Source: CAYYIS01 sp964470965
Lineage (GTDB): Bacteria > JAAXHH01 > JABIQT01
Direction: 5' to 3'
DNA: 38,389 nt
Assembly: GCA_964470965.1 (NCBI GenBank)
Contig: CAYYIS010000047.1
Location: forward strand, 1-38,389
The notes under the pieces are model-generated. The model ran no database searches. It worked only from the letters and a program-made list of their open reading frames with translations, and was not told where the DNA came from. The position numbers and the translations under genes are program-made. Position 1 is the stretch's first letter. Each line of letters starts with the position of its first letter. Positions 8,483 through 17,302 of this stretch are shown in pieces.

Positions 8483-9532
8483 TCAGGTCCACACTTCTTG
8501 GTACACCCTCATGAAATTTTCACCCAGGATCTTCCTCACATCCTCATCGCTGTATCCGCGGGTTAGCATCCGGTCGATCATATTCACGATCTCCGCATAG
8601 TCGGAGAACCCGTCCAGTGAACGCATATGGGAGCGAACATCGCTACATACGTGTCGGTTATAAGCCTCCGCAAAATTCGGATAGTCCGCTTCCCCCCAGG
8701 GATCGTGCCAGTGATCCGGGTAGGTGCCGACCGACATGTCGGTGCTGAGGCCTATATGATCGGTGCTGCCGGTCAGATCCGCCACGTAGTCGACGATGTC
8801 CAGAAATTCATCCACCGTGGGCCAGTGTGGATCGTCAAGAGACATGGTCAACGGCCCCCATGCCACCAGGCCTATTACACCGCCTTTTGCAGCCAGGTAT
8901 TTGATCTGTTCGTCGTCCGCATTACGGGAGGTAGGAACGAATTTTGTAACATTGGTATGACTGAAAATACACGGTTTAGAACTGCGTTCAATGATCTCCA
9001 AAGAGGCCTGTTTACCAATGTGTGTCATGTCCAACACAACACCCACGCGGTTGCATTCATCGACTACCAACTCACCGAACCGGGTCAGACCGCTGCCGGT
9101 CCGGTCCAGGCCACCGTCGCAGATTTTGTTGCTGCGATTGTAGGCCGGCAACATCACCCGGAGGCCTAGTTTGTACATGGCTTCGATGCGATGAAGGCTA
9201 TAGTCGATCCAGTCGCCACCCTGGGCGTGGAGCAAGAGACTGGTTTTGCCTTCGCGTTTAGCCCGGCGGATGTCTTCGGCCTTCTCGACAACGAGTATGT
9301 TATCGTTCCGCCGGGCAACAAGGTGCCAGTACATGCAGTCCTGCAGCGCCCCATCCAGGTCCGTATGGGGACGCCAGCAGGTAACCGCATATGTGGTCAC
9401 CCCGTACCGGTGCATGTTGGCAAAGTCAGCGTCGGGCCAGAGCTGCATGCAGGCATCGATAAAAATATAGGGGTGATCTTCTTGGAGTATGGAGTGGTAA
9501 CCACCGTGGGGACGGTGCGACACAGTACTCAT
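8483..9532 (-). CDS. M19 (membrane dipeptidase-like) protein with incomplete metal site
   Basis: 349-residue TIM-barrel protein of the renal/membrane dipeptidase family, which normally hydrolyses dipeptides with two zinc ions. Conserved parts are VLDMTHIGK (H171), IFSHTNV (H192) and IGLSTDMSVG (D265), plus the C-terminal YSDEDVRKILGENFMRVY helix. The first metal-site motif, normally D-G-H-x-D, reads DACMQ (residues 26-30), and the bridging Glu of E-G-G is Gln (Q104 in HAQGGDWI). No signal peptide is visible, so it is probably cytoplasmic. AGGAGA precedes the ATG by 7 nt. It is divergent from a peptide-type ABC transporter, which fits handling of imported peptides or similar amides. Confidence 0.85.
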   Translation of the reverse strand: MSTVSHRPHGGYHSILQEDHPYIFIDACMQLWPDADFANMHRYGVTTYAVTCWRPHTDLDGALQDCMYWHLVARRNDNILVVEKAEDIRRAKREGKTSLLLHAQGGDWIDYSLHRIEAMYKLGLRVMLPAYNRSNKICDGGLDRTGSGLTRFGELVVDECNRVGVVLDMTHIGKQASLEIIERSSKPCIFSHTNVTKFVPTSRNADDEQIKYLAAKGGVIGLVAWGPLTMSLDDPHWPTVDEFLDIVDYVADLTGSTDHIGLSTDMSVGTYPDHWHDPWGEADYPNFAEAYNRHVCSDVRSHMRSLDGFSDYAEIVNMIDRMLTRGYSDEDVRKILGENFMRVYQEVWT

Positions 9533-9585
9533 GCAGCGTTCTCCTGTCTGCTGGTTTGAGGCAAATTTTGAGGTGGAATGTAAGA

Positions 9586-9612
9586 GTTATATTTATAACG
9601 AAATGAAGTCAA
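9586..9612 (-). promoter_or_regulatory. Possible sigma-70 promoter for the dipeptidase gene
   Basis: On the minus strand TTGACT (9612-9607) is followed by TATAAC (9591-9586) at 15 bp spacing, a short spacer. It lies about 55 bp before the dipeptidase start codon. Confidence 0.35.
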
Positions 9613-9630
9613 CCCTTTTCCGGCTTTCAC

Positions 9631-9659
9631 TTGACAGAGCCCCGGTTAGCCGATAGACT
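9631..9659 (+). promoter_or_regulatory. Sigma-70-type promoter for the ABC transporter operon
   Basis: A perfect TTGACA (9631-9636) and TAGACT (9654-9659, four of six consensus bases) are separated by exactly 17 bp. The predicted start is near 9666, about 50 bp before the GTG start of the binding-protein gene. Confidence 0.6.
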
Positions 9660-9714
9660 TGCTTAGGATCAATTTAACCCTATATCGACTGTGGCTAAGT
9701 CAAGGAGGATGCCT

Positions 9715-11286
9715 GTGACAAGGTACTTACAATATTTCTGCATGGCGGTGATGCTTGTCGTGCTGTCTCTCGGCATATTATCCTGCGGTGGCGGTGACAC
9801 GGTAAACGACGGGGATACGCTTATTTTCGCCATCCATAACGAGCCCGACCGACTGGATCCACCCAATCAGACAGACAACACCACAGAAGATGTCGTGCGT
9901 CACATCTTCAACAACCTTGTGGAGTTCGATGACGAGCTGAATCACATACCCGGCCTGGCTACCTCCTGGGAAGTTAGTGAAGACGGACTCACCTGGACGT
10001 TTCATCTGCGACAGGGCGTGACGTTCCACGATGGGACGCCGTTCGATGCAGGTGCAGTCAAGTACACGCTCGACAGAATGATGGATACGGAAAACCCCAC
10101 GCGTCGCACGTCGCTTTACGAGCCATTCATCGATCGGGTGGAGGTAACAGACGAGTTTACCATCGAGATCATATCGGAAAAACCGTTCGGACCGATGCTG
10201 GGACACATGGCACATGCTGCGGGCGCGATAATCAGTCCCACCGCCCACAAACAATCCGGCGACCAGTTCGGCCGCAATCCGGTGGGCACTGGTGCGTATG
10301 AATTCGTCTCCTGGACCGCCGGTGATCGGGTGGTTCTGGAGCGCAATGAGGATTACTGGGGCAAGAAGCCGAAAATCCGGCGTATCGAATTCATGACGGT
10401 ACCGGAAACCTCCAGTCGCATGATCATGCTTGAAAACCGTGAGGCACACGTGGCTCTGAATATCGAACCCAACGATGTGAGTACGTTGCAGGCCCATCCC
10501 GAGGTCGAGGTGAGCAACCGTCCCGCCAACGGGTGGTACTACATCGGCATCAACAACCAGAAGCCGCCGTACAATGACCTCAGGTTCCGCCAGGCTTTGA
10601 ATTATGCGGTCGACAAGGAGATGCTCGTCCGGGTGCTGTTCAAGGGATTTGGCCGCGTCTCGGACTCCCTGCTGGCCCCGGCTAACTGGGGATATAAGGG
10701 TATCTTTTCCTACCCCTACGATCCGGAAAAAGCAAAAGCATTGCTCAGAGAGGTCGGTATTCCAGAAGGGTTCACCGTGAAACTCTGGGCGCCTTCCGGA
10801 CGCTACACAGCGGTAGTACCGGTGTGTGAGGCCATCACAGGATATTTAAGGGACATCGGACTGAACGTAGATTTCCAAACGTTTGAGTGGGGCACCTATA
10901 TCGACGTAATCAGCGATCCGCTGGAAGAAACGGGGCGGGAGATGTTCTATATAGCACACGCGCCGTCGACGGGTGATGCGGACTGGGGCATCCGTCCCAT
11001 GTATTACTCTAAAGAATGGCCGGAATCCGGTAAGCCAGGAAACAACCGGTACTTCTACGCAAATCCGAAGGTAGACCGTTTGATTGAGCAGGGCATGGTG
11101 ACGGCGGACCAGGCCCAACGTAAAAACGTTTACGGAGATCTGCAGCGCACCCTTGTGGAAGACGCGCCGGTCATTATGCTATACGAACCACACCAGATCA
11201 TCGCTTACAGCAGAGGGCTCAACAATCTCACAATCTCACCCCTCGGTTTGGTCTTCGCACACGAAGCATACTGGAGTGAGGAGTGA
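9715..11286 (+). CDS. Peptide/solute-binding lipoprotein of an ABC transporter (SBP_bac_5)
   Basis: 523 residues of the DppA/OppA-type family 5 binding proteins, which capture peptides, nickel complexes or glycosides outside the membrane. A lipoprotein signal ends in LGILSC (Cys24). Family marks are ADSWEVSEDGLTWTF-like text (here ATSWEVSEDGLTWTFHLR), GVTFHDGTPFDAGAVKYTLDR, GTGAYEFVSW and FRQALNYAVDKE. Start: AAGGAGG (9702-9708) sits 6 nt before GTG 9715; the in-frame GTG at 9691 and ATG at 9709 are too far or too close, so 9715 is preferred. It overlaps the first permease by four bases (GTGA). The ligand is unknown; the divergent dipeptidase-like gene suggests peptides. Confidence 0.92.
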   Translation: MTRYLQYFCMAVMLVVLSLGILSCGGGDTVNDGDTLIFAIHNEPDRLDPPNQTDNTTEDVVRHIFNNLVEFDDELNHIPGLATSWEVSEDGLTWTFHLRQGVTFHDGTPFDAGAVKYTLDRMMDTENPTRRTSLYEPFIDRVEVTDEFTIEIISEKPFGPMLGHMAHAAGAIISPTAHKQSGDQFGRNPVGTGAYEFVSWTAGDRVVLERNEDYWGKKPKIRRIEFMTVPETSSRMIMLENREAHVALNIEPNDVSTLQAHPEVEVSNRPANGWYYIGINNQKPPYNDLRFRQALNYAVDKEMLVRVLFKGFGRVSDSLLAPANWGYKGIFSYPYDPEKAKALLREVGIPEGFTVKLWAPSGRYTAVVPVCEAITGYLRDIGLNVDFQTFEWGTYIDVISDPLEETGREMFYIAHAPSTGDADWGIRPMYYSKEWPESGKPGNNRYFYANPKVDRLIEQGMVTADQAQRKNVYGDLQRTLVEDAPVIMLYEPHQIIAYSRGLNNLTISPLGLVFAHEAYWSEE

Positions 11287-12200
11287 AATACCTTCTGCGC
11301 AGGCTACTCCATGTCGTCCCCGTCCTGTTAGGGGTCACGCTGATCACCTTCTCTCTCCTGCACCTGATTCCCGGTGATCCGGCACAGATTCTGGCGGGAC
11401 CGGATGCATCGGCCGCGGATGTCGCGGCCATGCGAGAGGCCATGGGGTTGAATAAACCCCTCATGGTGCAGTATCTGGATTACCTGACCGGGCTGTTCCA
11501 GGGAGACATGGGCAGGTCCATGAGCACCGGAAGGCCTGTTCTGGACGAACTGATGGACCGGTTTCCCAACACCGTGATTCTCGCCATAGCCGGCGTCGGT
11601 GTGGCCGTACTACTGGGGGTACCCGTCGGCGTGGTGGCGGCCATCAGGTCGCGGACGCTGGTGGATCACGGAAGCATGATATTCGCGCTACTCGGCATAT
11701 CGGCTCCGGCATTCTGGCTCGGGTTCATGCTGATGATGATTTTCTCGGTACAACTCGGCTGGCTGCCTTCGGCAGGTTATCGAACCCCGGCCCATCTGGT
11801 GCTACCGGCGTTTACACTGGGCACCGGCGCGATGGCCATCGTCGCACGGATGACGCGCTCCAGTCTCCTGGAAGTGCTGCGCCAGGACTATGTGAATACC
11901 GCCCGGGCGAAAGGACTGCGCGAGATGGTCGTGATTTCCAAACACGCGTTACGCAATGCCATGATTCCCACGACCACGGTCGTCGGCCTGAGTTTCGGTT
12001 CCCTGCTCGGTGGCGCGGTGCTCACCGAAATGGTATTTGCCTGGCCCGGCCTGGGCCGCCTGATCGTGTATGCCATCGGTATCCGGGATCTTCCGGTCGT
12101 ACAGGGTGCGGTCCTCCTTCTGGCGTTGACGTTTGTGCTGGTTAACCTGGCAGTGGACCTTATCTATGGTGTGATTGATCCCCGCGTAAGGTATGAATGA
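11283..12200 (+). CDS. ABC transporter permease, DppB type
   Basis: 305 residues with six membrane segments, typical DppB/OppB length. The N-terminus MKYLLRRLLHVVPVLLGVTLITFSL and LIPGDPAQIL are hallmarks of the subfamily. The EAA loop that contacts the ATPase reads LRQDYVNTARAKGLREMVVISKHALRNAMIP. The GTG start overlaps the binding-protein stop in GTGA, and the 3' end overlaps the next permease by 8 bp, so the three genes are translationally coupled. It forms the inner-membrane channel with the DppC-type gene. Confidence 0.93.
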   Translation: MKYLLRRLLHVVPVLLGVTLITFSLLHLIPGDPAQILAGPDASAADVAAMREAMGLNKPLMVQYLDYLTGLFQGDMGRSMSTGRPVLDELMDRFPNTVILAIAGVGVAVLLGVPVGVVAAIRSRTLVDHGSMIFALLGISAPAFWLGFMLMMIFSVQLGWLPSAGYRTPAHLVLPAFTLGTGAMAIVARMTRSSLLEVLRQDYVNTARAKGLREMVVISKHALRNAMIPTTTVVGLSFGSLLGGAVLTEMVFAWPGLGRLIVYAIGIRDLPVVQGAVLLLALTFVLVNLAVDLIYGVIDPRVRYE

Positions 12201-13014
12201 TTTGCGAAAACACCTTTTAGGATGGATTGGCGGTGTGGTAGTAGGCATCTGCCTTTTCGTGGCGTTGCTGGCGCCGTTACTGGCTCCCTATGATCCGTTA
12301 AAAAATAACCTTGAAGCCGCTTTGCAGTCACCCAACGGTACTCACTGGGTGGGGACGGACGAACTGGGACGGGATGTATTCAGCCGATTGATTTATGGTT
12401 CCCGTTACGCGTTAACGATCGGAGTGGTCGGAACGATAATGGGCTTGCTGGGTGGTGTACCCTGGGGGATGCTGGCAGGTTATCACAGGGGGCGTGTGGA
12501 GACCGTCCTCATGCGCGTAGTTGATATATTCCTGGCGTTTCCGGGGATCCTCCTTGCACTGGCCATCATCAGCGTTTTAGGTACCGGAACCCTGAATGTG
12601 ATCGTTGCAGTAGGACTGTTCTCCATGCCCACTTTCGCCCGCATTGCACACGGCACGGTGATCTCAATCAAGGAATTCACGTATGTGGAAGCAGCCATCG
12701 CCTCCGGTGGCAGCACCGCCCGCATCCTCCTGAGGCACGTCCTGCCGAACTGCCTGGCGCCACTGATCGTACAGGCCAGTCTGCGGATCGCCACCGGCAT
12801 CCTGGTGGCGGCCGGCCTCAGCTTCCTGGGCCTGGGGGTGCAACCGCCCACGCCGGAGTGGGGCGCCATGCTCAGTCGGGGCCGCATGTACGTGCGCAGC
12901 GCCCCGTGGCTGGCCGTGGCCCCGGGCCTTTGCATTATGATCATGGTCATGGGCTTTAACCTCCTAGGAGATCACCTCAGGGACCGGCTCGATCCTAGGC
13001 TGGGCAGGTTTTAG
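12193..13014 (+). CDS. ABC transporter permease, DppC type
   Basis: 273 residues with an N-terminal membrane helix, the subfamily signature HWVGTDELGRDVFSRLIYGSR, an EAA loop (FTYVEAAIASGGSTARILLRHVLP) and the C-terminal motif GVQPPTPEWGAML. It pairs with the DppB-type permease. No DppD/DppF ATPase gene follows; the next gene is convergent and its stop codon lies 20 bp inside this gene's 3' end. The ATPases must be elsewhere or shared with another transporter. Confidence 0.93.
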   Translation: MNDLRKHLLGWIGGVVVGICLFVALLAPLLAPYDPLKNNLEAALQSPNGTHWVGTDELGRDVFSRLIYGSRYALTIGVVGTIMGLLGGVPWGMLAGYHRGRVETVLMRVVDIFLAFPGILLALAIISVLGTGTLNVIVAVGLFSMPTFARIAHGTVISIKEFTYVEAAIASGGSTARILLRHVLPNCLAPLIVQASLRIATGILVAAGLSFLGLGVQPPTPEWGAMLSRGRMYVRSAPWLAVAPGLCIMIMVMGFNLLGDHLRDRLDPRLGRF

Positions 13015-14257
13015 ACCCTCCCTCATTCTTTTCGGCTCTCGTCAGAGTCATAAGAAACAGAATCGCCACCACAGAAAGCAGTGCATTTAACGTGAATGCC
13101 ATGCCCCACTTTATCTGGTCATCTGCCAGATCGATCAAGGAACCGACGGCCACCGGAATAACGGCGCCGGCCGCAAATCCTATGAACGACTGCAATGCCT
13201 GGATGGATCCGGTTTTACCTTCCGGAGACAGTTCTATCAGAGTAGTGGAGTATATCGCGGAATCCGCAGCGGTCAGCAGACCAATGAAGCACCCGATCGC
13301 AAGCACGTAAAAGACCGGTGCTGCAGCCAGCCATCCGATAAGGCCCGAACACAGGGCGCTGAGCGTCAAGATCAGAATCGCACTGCTACGCCGACCCCAT
13401 CGGTCGGACAGCCATCCTCCTAAAAGCACGCTTCCGGCGCCAGGCATGAACATCAGGCCTGACCAGGTACTGGCCTGCGCCGCCGCTTCCGAAGTGCCCA
13501 TGCCCTGATACGAGAACGCCGCCCCAAGTAGCAACGGCAACCAAAGGCGCACCACATAAAGATCGGCCGTATGAATCGCATAGGCGGCGATTACCTTCGC
13601 GATCGAAGCATCCTTCAGAAGCCGAGGTTCGAGCCGTCCGGACTTACGTGGGACTTGCGCTTTAGTCAGCCGGGTCCCCCTACGGCTGCCGATAAGAAAT
13701 ATCACGCACAGAACGATGCTGAGAGATGCAGTTGCGGACAGGATAAGATAGGACACCCGCCAGTCGGCATATCTATCCAGTAACATTCCCATAATCACAT
13801 AAGAGAGCGTCGTGCCTAAGTAGGCGAGCGCCACAAAAATGCTGACCGCTATGCCGCGGCGGTCAGCATAATGGTGGGCCACGAGCCGTATCCCAGTGGT
13901 GTAGGCCACCACCTGACCCGCGCCGGATACAAAGCGGAGAAACGACGCACTCCAGAAACCTTCGGCAATCAGCGGAAACAACACATTCGGCAGGCAAATA
14001 GCACTTATTCCGGCCAGAAACATCATGCCGGGCGTATACCGATCGCTGAGCGGCACGCATACCAGAGACGACATGGCATACCCAAACAGATAACTTGAAA
14101 ACACCACACTGGTGCCCACGTTTGATAGGGACCACTCCGCCTGGATAAACGGTACGGATGCGATATAGCAGGAAAAGGTAGTAATACTGAGGAAGAAGAG
14201 GATACTCCACCCGAGACAGCGGGTGGAGTAGAGAGCGGGGTCGGTACGTACAGTCAT
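12995..14257 (-). CDS. Major facilitator superfamily transporter
   Basis: 420 residues with about 12 membrane helices. Motif A is recognisable after TM2 (VPLSDRYTPG) and clear in the C-terminal half (GGWLSDRWGRRSS). The layout is like small-molecule exporters and organic-acid carriers of the MFS; substrate unknown. The ATG overlaps the stop of the Cys/Met PLP enzyme gene in ATGA, so it is the last gene of the operon starting at 17228. Its 3' end overlaps the convergent ABC permease by 20 bp. Confidence 0.88.
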   Translation of the reverse strand: MTVRTDPALYSTRCLGWSILFFLSITTFSCYIASVPFIQAEWSLSNVGTSVVFSSYLFGYAMSSLVCVPLSDRYTPGMMFLAGISAICLPNVLFPLIAEGFWSASFLRFVSGAGQVVAYTTGIRLVAHHYADRRGIAVSIFVALAYLGTTLSYVIMGMLLDRYADWRVSYLILSATASLSIVLCVIFLIGSRRGTRLTKAQVPRKSGRLEPRLLKDASIAKVIAAYAIHTADLYVVRLWLPLLLGAAFSYQGMGTSEAAAQASTWSGLMFMPGAGSVLLGGWLSDRWGRRSSAILILTLSALCSGLIGWLAAAPVFYVLAIGCFIGLLTAADSAIYSTTLIELSPEGKTGSIQALQSFIGFAAGAVIPVAVGSLIDLADDQIKWGMAFTLNALLSVVAILFLMTLTRAEKNEGGSKTCPA

Positions 14258-15372
14258 TCCAGCGCCTGTTCCAGATCTTCGACCAGGTCCTCGACCGCCT
14301 CGAGCCCTACTGAGAGGCGCAGCAGGTTCGATGGAGTGACGGATCCGGGACCTTCTATGGAATAACGGTGCTCAATCAAGCTTTCCACGCCTCCCAGGCT
14401 CGTGGCATTGATGAACAGGTTTAGTTTCGAGGCGACGGCCAAGGCTTCATTGGCACCACCTTTTACCCGGAACGAAAGCATCCCGCCAAATCCTTTCATC
14501 TGCCGTTTCGCTATTTCATGACCCGGATGGGACGAAAGGCCGGGATAGTGAACCCGTTCTACCTTTGGATGGCCTTCCAGTCGCTGTGCGATCTTGAGCG
14601 CATTCTCGGTGTGCCGTTCTACACGGCACGACAACGACCGCAGGCCACGCAGGATCTGCCAGGCATTGAACGGAGACAGCACTCCGCCGGTCACATTACG
14701 AATTTGCTTTACCTGTCCGAGCGTACGATTGTTTTCCCTGAAAATCAATGCTCCCCCCTGTACATCGCTGTGGCCGCCCATGTACTTGGTCATGGAATGC
14801 ATTACCGCATCGGCCCCAAGCGTGAGCGGCTGCTGCAAAACAGGCGTCGCGAAAGTGCTGTCTACCACCAGCAGCGCCCCTCCGCTGTGTGCGATCTCAA
14901 CCGCTGCGGCGATATCGATGATGTCCATACCCGGATTGGAGGGGGATTCCATCCAGAGCAACTTCGTCTCAGGGCGCATGGCGGATTTGATACTGTCCGC
15001 CTTCGTCATATCCACATGGCTGGCCTCGCACCCCCATCGTGGCAGGAAGTCGTTGCCCAGTACTCTTGTGTGGGTGTAAACGTCCTCGTGGCGCAATACG
15101 TGACTGCCCGCAGGCAGGCTCTGCATATAAGCGGAAACGGCCGCCATGCCCGATGCGAACGCGACCGCCTCCGTGCCGCATTCGATCGCGGTCAGCGCCA
15201 TTTCCAGGCGGGTCTGGGTTGGGTTGCTTTCTCTAATGTAGATATGTTCGTGGGTGGGACTGCCATCAGGGGTGTGCTCGTACGTTGTGGAAAGATGGAT
15301 CGGCGGTGACAAACCACCGGTGGCGGGATCGGGCTCCGCCCCGGCACGTACCAAAATTGTTTCCAGCTTCAT
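14254..15372 (-). CDS. Cys/Met metabolism PLP enzyme (cystathionine synthase/lyase family)
   Basis: 372 residues of the trans-sulfuration family (cystathionine gamma-synthase, cystathionine or methionine gamma-lyase), which make or break C-S bonds with pyridoxal phosphate. Visible marks are GGLSPPIHLSTTYEH, YIRESNPTQTRLE, the FASGMAA loop, VDSTFATPVLQQPLTLGADAVMHSMTKYMGGHSD with PLP Lys196, and SLGGVESLIEHR. A longer frame to 15420 exists, but AGGAGA lies 7 nt before the ATG at 15372, which also matches the normal family start. Synthase and lyase cannot be told apart here. Coupled to the MFS gene by ATGA. Confidence 0.9.
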   Translation of the reverse strand: MKLETILVRAGAEPDPATGGLSPPIHLSTTYEHTPDGSPTHEHIYIRESNPTQTRLEMALTAIECGTEAVAFASGMAAVSAYMQSLPAGSHVLRHEDVYTHTRVLGNDFLPRWGCEASHVDMTKADSIKSAMRPETKLLWMESPSNPGMDIIDIAAAVEIAHSGGALLVVDSTFATPVLQQPLTLGADAVMHSMTKYMGGHSDVQGGALIFRENNRTLGQVKQIRNVTGGVLSPFNAWQILRGLRSLSCRVERHTENALKIAQRLEGHPKVERVHYPGLSSHPGHEIAKRQMKGFGGMLSFRVKGGANEALAVASKLNLFINATSLGGVESLIEHRYSIEGPGSVTPSNLLRLSVGLEAVEDLVEDLEQALE

Positions 15373-15391
15373 GCGTGTCTCCTGTGAACGA

Positions 15392-15616
15392 TTAAAGATT
15401 GCACATATTGAATTGCCCATGTTGAATGGTATCGTGCGGATTGGCCGGAACCTTATAAAACACCTGGCCGCTCACGGTCATCATCACATTGCCGATTGCC
15501 AAAAAACCCGCCGGCATGACCGAACGTACCATGCCCCATCGGATACCGAGATGTTTCACATATTGAAGCCTCTCGACGGTAGGATTATTTTGAGGAAAAA
15601 CGAAACCGAATTTCAC
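15392..15616 (-). CDS. Short ORF translationally coupled to the amidohydrolase, possibly a truncated gene
   Basis: 74 codons. Its GTG start overlaps the amidohydrolase stop in GTGA, with GGGAG upstream, the same coupling used elsewhere in this window, so a real start is likely. The first 27 or so residues (MKFGFVFPQNNPTVERLQY, then VKHLGIRW) look like the opening strand and helix of a TIM-barrel enzyme. After about residue 45 the text becomes unremarkable and stops 19 bp before the next gene. It may be the stump of a deleted barrel enzyme or an expressed small protein. No function is assigned. Confidence 0.45.
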   Translation of the reverse strand: MKFGFVFPQNNPTVERLQYVKHLGIRWGMVRSVMPAGFLAIGNVMMTVSGQVFYKVPANPHDTIQHGQFNMCNL

Positions 15617-16512
15617 ACCCCCAACTCCGGGAACCTTAGAATCCGTGCTGCGGAATTGCCCATCACATCTGTGTATTGGTCGTCCGTAATATCAGGATTC
15701 AGCTCCCGGATGATTTTCGTGAGCGGTCCGTAACCCGGTTTCTCCAGAATCCAGGGAAAGTCAGTCGCCCACATGAGTCGTTGAGATCCGAAGGTGCCGA
15801 GAAGGCTCTGGTGCCAATGCGCAAACTCGTTATAGGGATACTCATTTCTGCTGAACGCGTAATGGCCGGACAGATGGATGGACAGATTCTCGTATTTTGA
15901 CAGCCGATGTGTTGTATGGTATGCCGGGGGATAACCGGGTATCTCGCACTGGGGACGCCCGAGTTCGTCCCACCAGAACCTGCCTTCACCGGGACAGACC
16001 CCCAGGTGGTTCACTACGGTCCTGACCTGGGGAAACGCATCGGCCATATAGGCCAGCAGGTGGGCGTCTCGGGCTTTGAGATAGACCCATAGAACATAAT
16101 CCTTTTCCGCCGCATGCTTCCAGATGGGATAGGCATCGAACGTGCGAATATCTATCGGCGCAAAGGGATCCTTCGGACCGCCGATGCTGTTAAGCCGGAA
16201 TCCGATCACACCGGTACCGTCCACCAGGCGGTCCATGTGATCTTCCGGGGTGTCGATATCTGCAGGAATCAAGCCAATCCCCCGGAATTTGTCCGGGTAC
16301 CGCTTCAGGCAATCCAGGAGGTAGGCGTGGGTCTCATACGTAGTACCGCCGATCTGGACCAGTACCGCCTGATCGATGTCATATGCCGCCATGTGCTCCA
16401 TCAGCTTTTCGACCGACTCATCCCGTTCCGCGGGCATACGATCGCTCACCTCGCGGGGAAATTCCCGCGAGGCTTTCGTAAAGACGTGTAAATGTGCGTC
16501 TATGCGTGCCAT
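15613..16512 (-). CDS. Amidohydrolase 2 family TIM-barrel hydrolase
   Basis: 299 residues of the Amidohydro_2 group (ACMSD/lactonase-like), which carry out metal-dependent hydrolysis or decarboxylation of small acids and lactones. The metal motif is DAHLH (residues 5-9); later marks are VVNHLGVCPG, IHLSGHYAF and LMWATDFPW with the metal Asp. GGAGGT lies 4-5 nt before the ATG, and the start shares a base with the PhyH stop (TAATG). No signal peptide. Its place between a dioxygenase and a C-S lyase-type enzyme suggests one step of a degradation pathway. Confidence 0.88.
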   Translation of the reverse strand: MARIDAHLHVFTKASREFPREVSDRMPAERDESVEKLMEHMAAYDIDQAVLVQIGGTTYETHAYLLDCLKRYPDKFRGIGLIPADIDTPEDHMDRLVDGTGVIGFRLNSIGGPKDPFAPIDIRTFDAYPIWKHAAEKDYVLWVYLKARDAHLLAYMADAFPQVRTVVNHLGVCPGEGRFWWDELGRPQCEIPGYPPAYHTTHRLSKYENLSIHLSGHYAFSRNEYPYNEFAHWHQSLLGTFGSQRLMWATDFPWILEKPGYGPLTKIIRELNPDITDDQYTDVMGNSAARILRFPELGV

Positions 16513-17228
16513 TATACCTCCCGGCTGAAAAGACGCCGCCGTTCATGCGTATTCAGATGTTCGGCGATGGAGGCGAACGCCTCCGGTTTAACACGATCAG
16601 GCGTGTGCTTTTCATAGATTAGAATGATGCTTTTTCGGGGTACGCCGGTATGATTGTCCATTGCCACATGCCATCCGTAAGAATTGAACATGATGGCCGT
16701 CCCCGCTTTCCCTGGAAACCGCTTATGCCCCGGCATCGCGTCCAGCTCCCGTACCCGCGCGTACGGTCCCGCATCCGGTTTGTGGCTGCCCGGAATGTAG
16801 GCAAATTCACCTGCCCCCGGTTCAACGTCGTTGACATAGATCTGCACTTTTATGTGCAGTGGATTGTCATGTGGTACGTCCGGATGCCAACCGGTGTAAC
16901 TGAGTGGCCACGGAGGTACCGTGCGGAACTGGGGGCCGAGCAGGATCAATTCGTCTTCCGTGAACGCCTTCAGGCAGCCGTAATAACTGGGATGATCAAT
17001 CAGGTCAATAAACAACGTCTCTTTTTCCAGGGGATTAGGAATATCAAAAAAAGTGGCGGCCGATTCACCTCGGTCGATGGCGGCCATCCAGTCTTCCTTG
17101 CAGGCTTCCGCCCATCGATCGAAGGCGGTCTGCATCCGCTTCAACTCCGCCCCTTGGATAGCGTGTTCAAACACGAGATAGCCATCATCCAGCCACTGCC
17201 GTGTCTGTGCTTCCGTGGGTGTTTTCAT
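16512..17228 (-). CDS. Phytanoyl-CoA dioxygenase family (PhyH) oxygenase
   Basis: 238-residue Fe(II)/2-oxoglutarate oxygenase fold. The iron triad is seen as GWHPD (H115, D117) and a distal His in GWHVAMDNH (H187 or H193), with R198 positioned for 2-oxoglutarate. ELILLGPQFRTVPPWP and GEFAYIPGSHKPD are typical of bacterial PhyH proteins that hydroxylate small molecules. It is the first gene of the operon running to 12995, behind a minus-strand promoter at 17302-17274. Substrate unknown. Confidence 0.88.
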   Translation of the reverse strand: MKTPTEAQTRQWLDDGYLVFEHAIQGAELKRMQTAFDRWAEACKEDWMAAIDRGESAATFFDIPNPLEKETLFIDLIDHPSYYGCLKAFTEDELILLGPQFRTVPPWPLSYTGWHPDVPHDNPLHIKVQIYVNDVEPGAGEFAYIPGSHKPDAGPYARVRELDAMPGHKRFPGKAGTAIMFNSYGWHVAMDNHTGVPRKSIILIYEKHTPDRVKPEAFASIAEHLNTHERRRLFSREV

Positions 17229-17268
17229 CGCAAAAGCCCTCGTGGATTTGGAATATGAATTATTGTTG

Positions 17269-17288
17269 CTACCAGTTTATGATGGTAG
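17269..17288. promoter_or_regulatory. Inverted repeat, possible operator in the divergent promoter region
   Basis: CTACCA (17269-17274) and TGGTAG (17283-17288) are perfect inverted copies 8 bp apart. They overlap the spacer and -10 of the minus-strand promoter and lie between two divergent genes, a good place for a repressor site. Confidence 0.4.
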
Positions 17289-17302
17289 TATCATTATGTC
17301 AA
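17274..17302 (-). promoter_or_regulatory. Sigma-70-type promoter for the PhyH operon
   Basis: On the minus strand a perfect TTGACA (17302-17297) is followed after exactly 17 bp by TAAACT (17279-17274, four of six). Predicted transcription starts near 17267, about 40 bp before the PhyH ATG. Confidence 0.6.

Noticed and set aside
9778..10497. Minus-strand ORF of 239 codons inside the binding-protein gene
   Set aside because: It is a mirror of the real gene, without start signals or recognisable domains.
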